Positions 59,479 to 64,000 of a stretch of 64,000 nt of DNA are shown here, piece by piece. This stretch comes from Solwaraspora sp. WMMD792 (GTDB lineage Bacteria; Actinomycetota; Actinomycetes; Mycobacteriales; Micromonosporaceae): NCBI RefSeq assembly GCF_029626105.1, contig NZ_JARUBH010000009.1, positions 3,658,001-3,722,000 on the forward strand, in the 5' to 3' direction. The notes under the pieces are model-generated. The model was given only the letters and a program-made list of their open reading frames with translations, was not told where the DNA came from and ran no database searches. The position numbers were made by a program, and so were the translations under genes. Every line of letters begins with the position of its first letter. Position 1 is the stretch's first letter.

Positions 59479-60215
59479 AGGCCCGACTCGGCAGTCCGTA
59501 CCATGATCCGACGGCAGTCCTCGCAGCGAACCACCTCGGCCGGGTCGGCCGCTTTGATCCGGCCCCGTTCGGTGGCGGACAGTTCGAGGCGGCAGCCGCC
59601 GCAGCGGCCGGCGCGCAGCAGCGCGGCGGCCAGCCCACCCGAGTTTTCCCGGATCTTGTCGTAGAGGGCGACCAGGTCGGCCGGGAGGTCGCCGGCCAGC
59701 GGGGCGCGGGCGGACGTCTTGAACTGTTCCTCGCTGGCGATCTCTGCGAGGTTGCGTTCCCGGGTCTGCTCGACCTCGGCACGCCGTTGCCGGGCGCTGT
59801 CGATGCGTCCGGTGACCTGGTCGAGCGCGGCCTGGGCGGTCTCCCGCTGTTCCATCAGCTCCAGTTCGGCGTCCTCCAGCTCGGTCTGCCGGCGGGTCAG
59901 TGACGCGAGTTCGTGCTGCAGCGCCTCCAACTCCCGGGCCGGGCCGGAGCCGGCGGTGAGCCGGGCCTGGTCCTTGTCCTTGCGGGCGCGGACCTGGTCG
60001 ACGTCGCGTTCCAGCCGGGCGATGTCGCGGTCCAGGTCGTCGACGGCGACCTGGGCGCGGACCCGCTCGTCTTCCAACGCCGACAGTTCCCGCGCCAGGG
60101 CGTCCAGCTCAGCGTGCTCGGGCAGGGTCCGTCGCCGGTGGGCGAGTTGGGCGAGCGCGGTGTCGATCGCCTGCAGGTCGAGCAGGCGGCGCTGGGCTTG
60201 CGGGTCTGCCTTCAC
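59475..60215 (-). CDS. Coiled-coil zinc-ribbon protein (Rv2229c type)
   Basis: A 246-residue protein: a long coiled coil (about 5-185, with leucine-heptad stretches such as ELDALARELSALEDERVRAQ and AREL EALQHELASLTRRQ) followed by a C-terminal C4 zinc ribbon with CGGC and CEDC. Such proteins have been proposed to act in RNA or nucleic-acid handling; a role in the operon is unclear. GTG 60215 overlaps the Nif3-like stop by four bases, so it is translationally coupled between two conserved genes. Confidence 0.9.
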   Translation of the reverse strand: MKADPQAQRRLLDLQAIDTALAQLAHRRRTLPEHAELDALARELSALEDERVRAQVAVDDLDRDIARLERDVDQVRARKDKDQARLTAGSGPARELEALQHELASLTRRQTELEDAELELMEQRETAQAALDQVTGRIDSARQRRAEVEQTRERNLAEIASEEQFKTSARAPLAGDLPADLVALYDKIRENSGGLAAALLRAGRCGGCRLELSATERGRIKAADPAEVVRCEDCRRIMVRTAESGL

Positions 60216-61135
60216 GGATGGGGCTCCTCATGGATGGATGCGGCGGGCGCGGAACGGGTGGGGGTGGCGCTGGTTGCCACGCGGGGGCGGCCGGCGGACG
60301 GTGTGTGCAGCGTCCACGGGTCGGTGTCGAGGTCGGAGACGGTGGCGTCGACCCCGAGTTCGCCGGTGAGGTACGCGGCGAGGTCGTCCAGCCAGGGGCG
60401 TTCGGTGGCCCAGTGGGCGGCGTCGAGCAGCGTCGGGCCGCCGCTGGCGATCTGTTCGCTGACCGGGTGATGGCGCAGGTCGGCGGTCAGGAAGGCGTCA
60501 ACTCCGGCGGCGGTCGCGGCGGCCAGGTAGGCGTCACCGGCACCGCCGCAGACCGCCACCGTGGTGACGAGGCGTCCCGGGTCGCCGGCGGCCCGCACCC
60601 CCCAGGCGGTGGCCGGCAGCACCTCCGCGGCGTGCCGGGTGAGCGCGGCGAGGGTGAGCGGCTGGCGCAGCGTGCCGATCCGGCCGGCGCCCTGGCCGGC
60701 GACGGCGGCGGCCGGGCTGCCGGGTGCCGCCGGCACCAGGGGCCGCAGGTCGGTCAGGCCGAGCCGGTCGGCGAGTGCGTCGGAGACCCCGGGTCGGGCC
60801 ACGTCGGCGTTGGTGTGCGCGACGTACAGCGCGACGCCGGCCCGGATCAGGTCGTGGACGATCCGCCCCTTGTACGTGGTGGGGGCGACCGAGGAGACGC
60901 CGCGCAGCAGCAGCGGGTGGTGGGCGATGATCATGTCGGCGCCGGCGCCGACCGCCTCGGCGACGGTTTCCGGTACGCAGTCGACGACGCACCACACGTG
61001 CCGTACCAGGGCATCCGGTTCGCCGAGGACCAGGCCGACACGGTCCCACTGCTCAGCCCAGGCCGGCGGGTAGCGCCGCTCGACGGCGGCGGCCACGTCG
61101 GCGACCCGTACCGGTGATGCTGCAGTTGTGTCCAC
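60212..61135 (-). CDS. Nif3-like dinuclear-metal hexameric protein
   Basis: A 307-residue NIF3/YbgI-family protein. Metal-binding His/Asp are in MIIAHHPLLLRG, VAHTNADVARPGVSDALADRL and the C-terminal DLRHHPVSEQ, LLDAAHWATE. The family folds into a toroid with two metals; the reaction is not settled (GTP cyclohydrolase I-related or DNA-linked roles have been suggested). The start ATG is at 61135. It is the first gene of the three-gene operon (Rv2230c-Rv2228c type), a set conserved across actinobacteria. Confidence 0.92.
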   Translation of the reverse strand: MDTTAASPVRVADVAAAVERRYPPAWAEQWDRVGLVLGEPDALVRHVWCVVDCVPETVAEAVGAGADMIIAHHPLLLRGVSSVAPTTYKGRIVHDLIRAGVALYVAHTNADVARPGVSDALADRLGLTDLRPLVPAAPGSPAAAVAGQGAGRIGTLRQPLTLAALTRHAAEVLPATAWGVRAAGDPGRLVTTVAVCGGAGDAYLAAATAAGVDAFLTADLRHHPVSEQIASGGPTLLDAAHWATERPWLDDLAAYLTGELGVDATVSDLDTDPWTLHTPSAGRPRVATSATPTRSAPAASIHEEPHP

Positions 61136-61158
61136 GGCGGCCCAGCTTACCCATCCGC

Positions 61159-61189
61159 CCGCCGCGCTCCGGACGTTCAGGCGCGGCGG
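61159..61189 (-). terminator. Hairpin after the flavoprotein gene
   Basis: CCGCCGCGC (61159-61167) pairs with GCGCGGCGG (61181-61189) across a 13-base loop, downstream of the minus-strand flavoprotein gene. Confidence 0.55.
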
Positions 61190-61197
61190 CGTCCCGG

Positions 61198-61764
61198 TCA
61201 GCCGTGGGTGGTGCCGGCGGGCAACTGCTCGTCGAGGGCCTCGAGGGTGAGGTGCCAGGGGATCCGGTCGATGATCTGGTCCCCCTCACCGGGCGGCCGC
61301 AACGGCAGCACGTCGTCACCGAGCAGCACCCGCACCCCCCAGTCGCGCAGCCGGGCGACGCTTGCCTGGAACGCCGGATGCCGGGCGAGCGCGGTGTTCG
61401 TGAACGGCAGTGTGACGATCGGCAGGCCCTTGCCCTGTGCTTCGACGACCAGTCCGAGGGCGAGGGTGTCGGTGATCCCGGCGGCCCACTTGTTGATCGT
61501 GTTGGCGGTGGCCGGAGCGATGATCATCGCGTCGGCGGGGGGTAGCACATCCGGGTCGCCGGGGTTCTTGTAGTCGACCCGCACCGGGTGGCCGGTCTGT
61601 GCGGCCAGCGCCGGCAGGTCGACGAACTTGCGTCCGTCCGGGGTGACCACCACGCAGACCGACCAGCCGCGTTGTCGGGCCAGCGTGACCAGCCTCCCGA
61701 CATGACGGGAGGCTGGACTGCCGCAAGCGATCACGTAGAGAATCCGGGCACCGGCCGGGGTCAC
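61198..61764 (-). CDS. Flavoprotein of the PPC-decarboxylase/UbiX-like family
   Basis: A 188-residue flavoprotein. It has ILYVIACGSPASRHVG, VRVDYKNPGDPDVLPPADAMIIAPATANTINKWAAGITDTLAL and VTLPFTNTALARHPAFQASVARL, as in phosphopantothenoylcysteine decarboxylase-like enzymes. FMN binding is likely; the reaction cannot be named. It is not a CoaBC fusion. The GTG at 61764 has GGAGAGGTGACG upstream. It lies between the XRE-TPR gene and the Nif3 operon. Confidence 0.85.
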   Translation of the reverse strand: MTPAGARILYVIACGSPASRHVGRLVTLARQRGWSVCVVVTPDGRKFVDLPALAAQTGHPVRVDYKNPGDPDVLPPADAMIIAPATANTINKWAAGITDTLALGLVVEAQGKGLPIVTLPFTNTALARHPAFQASVARLRDWGVRVLLGDDVLPLRPPGEGDQIIDRIPWHLTLEALDEQLPAGTTHG

Positions 61765-61812
61765 ACCGTCACCTCTCCGTCGATGGGTACGTGGCTGTCG
61801 CGGGGTGTCGGG

Positions 61813-63054
61813 TCACACGCCGACCCCCATCTGTTCGGCGAGTTCGGCGACCGGCGCCGACGGCGTACCCCGGGTGCGGCGCAGCACGTCGGACATGACG
61901 GCGTGGGCCACCGGTCGGCAACGGATCTCCGCCGGGGCGAGCCGGTCGCCCTCCAGCAGCATCTCGGTGGCCTTCTCCAGCTCGCCGGACTGAGCGTAGC
62001 CGCGGGCGATGTCGAGCAGATGGTGCGCCCGCCGTTCCGGCAGCAGGGCGCTGAATCCCGGATCTTCCATGATCGCCTGGTGGGTCTCGACCGCCGCCCG
62101 GCCCTCACCGAGCTCGACGGCGGCCGCCGCCCGGTGCAGTTGCACGTTGGTCGGGCCGAAGCAGGTCCAGTAATGGTTGCGGTTCTCGCCAAGCGCCCGC
62201 GCCGCATCGTCGGCGCCGTTGACCAGGTCCCGGACGGTGGCGCTGTCGCCCAGCCGGGCGGCGGCCATCGCACCCTGCAGTAGCAGCAGGCCGTAGACGG
62301 ACAGCTGCTCCGGAGTGCTGCTGCGACTGTCCGCCGGGGCCAGCCGGTTGGCGATGTTCACGTTCACTTCGAGGGCCGCACGGGACCGGCCGAGGGCCAG
62401 CAGCGCGTTGCCGACCCGACAGGTCGCCACCCCGGTCAGCAGCCGGTCGCCGGCCCGGTGCGACACCGCGATCGACCGGTCGGCGGCCAGCCAGGCGAGA
62501 TCGTACTCACCGAGCTTGCGCAGGGTGGACGAGGCGATCTGGTAGAGCTGGCCGAGCAGACTCGCCGCCTGCTGCGCGTCGTCGTCGTCACCGGTGTAGT
62601 GGGCGTCGGCGGCCTGCGCGTCACGCAGCAGCCGGGGCAGTGCCCGGGCCAGCACCCCGTACTTGGCGTGCTGGAAGGTCAGCCAGGCGTGGTTGGTCGC
62701 CTTGTGCATCTCGGCGAGCGGCGGCAGGCTGTTCGTGGGTCGGAAGAACGTACTGATCGAGTCGTAGCGTTCCAGTGCGGCCCGAATCTCCTCCACCTCC
62801 ACCTGGTCTATGCAGGTGACGCTCTCCGGCCGCCGCTCCGGGTCCTTGCCGAGCAGCAGTTGCGCGTCGAGCTGTAGCACGTCGGCGATCTCGTGGATCA
62901 CCGAAAACTTGTCCAGTCGGCGCACCCCCCGTTCGACCTTGTCCACCCAACTCTTGGATTTGCCGAGCCGGTCGGCGAACACCTGTTGGGACATCTTGCG
63001 TCGGCCACGCCAGTAGGCGACCCGTCGACCGATGGGTAACTCTTCCACGCTCAT
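61813..63054 (-). CDS. XRE-TPR regulator
   Basis: A 413-residue regulator: an N-terminal XRE helix-turn-helix (about 14-70, KMSQQVFADRLGKSKSWVDKVERG) followed by tetratricopeptide-like helices (LLGQLYQIASSTLRKLGEYDLAWLAADRS, GNALLALGRSRAALEVNV, GYAQSGELEKATEMLLEG). Its divergent neighbour is a prim-pol-like gene. The ATG at 63054 is chosen because GGGGG lies 4 bases upstream. The 293-base gap (63055-63347) to the divergent gene holds no obvious gene. Confidence 0.87.
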   Translation of the reverse strand: MSVEELPIGRRVAYWRGRRKMSQQVFADRLGKSKSWVDKVERGVRRLDKFSVIHEIADVLQLDAQLLLGKDPERRPESVTCIDQVEVEEIRAALERYDSISTFFRPTNSLPPLAEMHKATNHAWLTFQHAKYGVLARALPRLLRDAQAADAHYTGDDDDAQQAASLLGQLYQIASSTLRKLGEYDLAWLAADRSIAVSHRAGDRLLTGVATCRVGNALLALGRSRAALEVNVNIANRLAPADSRSSTPEQLSVYGLLLLQGAMAAARLGDSATVRDLVNGADDAARALGENRNHYWTCFGPTNVQLHRAAAAVELGEGRAAVETHQAIMEDPGFSALLPERRAHHLLDIARGYAQSGELEKATEMLLEGDRLAPAEIRCRPVAHAVMSDVLRRTRGTPSAPVAELAEQMGVGV

Positions 63055-63347
63055 GTTCCCCCTCGCGGTGCCGGGCACCTAGGAGCCGGCAAACGTGCTG
63101 GTCGATGCGGCATCCCCCCGGACACCGGGACCACTGACCGTGCTCATCGCACAGGCAGTGCGTTAGGTCCATCACAGATCGTCGTAGTTTTCGATGCAAC
63201 TTGCAAAGGGTTGGCAGTCGAAAAGTTCCGGCGTGTCGCCGGGGGCGTACCCGTCCCGGCCACGCCGGATCCGGCTGCCCTGATCCGACCGGCCGGACCC
63301 GGCGAGTGGTCCGGCCGGCACCCAGATGTCTTGGAGGAATCTCGATC

Positions 63348-64000
63348 ATGCGGTGGACGGTCCAACCGCCTTTCGTCCGTCTGCGGCTACGCCGCGGCGC
63401 GCTGCGCTACGCCAGGCACGGCTGGCCGGTGACGCCAGGGGCATACCTGCACCAGGGGCGCTTCCGGTGCGACCGCCCCGGCTGTCCCACCACAGGCTGC
63501 CATCCGGCGTTGCAGCACTGGGAACGGGACGCCAGCGATCAGCGCGACCGGGTCGGCTCGTGGTGGCGCCAGCAGCCGCATACCGTCCTGCTGACTACCG
63601 GACAGGCGTTCGACGTACTCGACGTGCCGGCCCGGCTCGGCCTGCGGACGCTGTGCACGCTGCGGCTGCGTGGCGGTGCCGCAGCACCCGGCCGGGGCCA
63701 GCTGCGCGGGCCGGTCGCGGTCACCCCGACCGGGCGGTGGATGTTCCTGGTACGCCCGGGTGACGCGCTGCGCCCGGAGCTGGCCGATTCGCTGGACGTC
63801 ATCCAGCACGGCCCGGGTTCCTGGATCCCCGCCCCACCGACGGTACTGCCGCAGGGGCCGGTCCGCTGGGCGGTCGATCCGGACGAGGTCGGCTGGCGGC
63901 TACCTGACTCGTACGCCGTACAGCGGATCATCGTCGCCGCCCGGGAAACCGCCGCCGCGCCACCACGGCTGCCGCAGCCCCGCAGCGCGCCGGTCGGGCC
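63348..64000 (+). CDS. Bifunctional DNA primase/polymerase-like protein, 5' part
   Basis: The ATG at 63348 follows GGAGG by 10 bases and the frame is open to the window end (at least 217 residues). The sequence has ALRYARHGWPVTPGAYL, two CxxC-like cysteines (CDRPGCPTTGC, about 44-54) and LLTTGQAFDVLDVPARLGL, which together resemble the N-terminal part of actinobacterial bifunctional DNA primase/polymerase (prim-pol, PF09250) proteins. These often lack clear catalytic acids in Streptomyces homologues, so activity is uncertain. It is divergent from the XRE-TPR regulator, and this pairing recurs in Micromonosporaceae in memory, without a known function. Confidence 0.7.
   Translation, partial: MRWTVQPPFVRLRLRRGALRYARHGWPVTPGAYLHQGRFRCDRPGCPTTGCHPALQHWERDASDQRDRVGSWWRQQPHTVLLTTGQAFDVLDVPARLGLRTLCTLRLRGGAAAPGRGQLRGPVAVTPTGRWMFLVRPGDALRPELADSLDVIQHGPGSWIPAPPTVLPQGPVRWAVDPDEVGWRLPDSYAVQRIIVAARETAAAPPRLPQPRSAPVG

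Overview
The window is high-GC actinobacterial DNA, most likely from a member of the Micromonosporaceae (Micromonospora or Salinispora type). The grounds are the codon bias, many GTG starts, several probably leaderless genes, DUF397/XRE regulator cassettes, a CooC-like/SCO5389-like pair and the gene order. The order lpd - sucB - epimerase - lipB - lipA - DUF4191 - RDD - glnA - glnE - glnA2 - nadE - panB follows, from memory, the block conserved in Streptomyces (SCO2180-2241) and Mycobacterium (Rv2215-Rv2225). A second conserved block, Nif3-like - zinc ribbon - RNase H/phosphatase (Rv2230c-Rv2228c type), lies at 58.2-61.1 kb. No tRNA, rRNA operon, transposase, integrase, CRISPR array or PKS/NRPS core was seen.

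0-27 kb is mostly core metabolism. It holds the lipoyl-dependent 2-oxoacid dehydrogenase parts (lpd end, sucB) and lipoate synthesis (lipB, lipA). Nitrogen assimilation follows: glnA with a GlnR-type box and an adenylylation tyrosine, glnE, and glnA2, which lacks that tyrosine. NAD synthesis (nadE), pantothenate synthesis (panB), an F420:NADPH oxidoreductase, an RNB-domain nuclease, GT-C membrane glycosyltransferases and an LD-carboxypeptidase complete it.

27-56 kb is accessory and regulator-rich. A LacI regulator faces a beta-galactoside cassette (two permeases, binding protein, GH42 beta-galactosidase), and copies of one palindrome (GATGTTTGCGCAAACATC) lie before both the regulator and the cassette. 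Next come a HTH/NB-ARC/TPR regulator, a P1B-type metal ATPase, and a HTH protein divergent from an unknown gene with inverted repeats between them. Two amidohydrolase-like genes follow, divergent from an MmyB-type regulator with a 23-bp palindrome. Beyond these are a secreted PET-hydrolase-type cutinase with a CBM2 tail; a three-gene cassette including a 47-aa membrane protein with a TTA codon; an XRE/DUF397 cassette; two copies of an alpha/beta hydrolase-NUDIX pair; a VapBC-type toxin-antitoxin pair; and gene remnants next to the RNase P RNA.

56-64 kb returns to core genes: rnpB, a histidine phosphatase, a TSUP transporter, the Nif3/zinc-ribbon/RNase H operon, a flavoprotein, and an XRE-TPR regulator divergent from a prim-pol-like gene cut by the window end.
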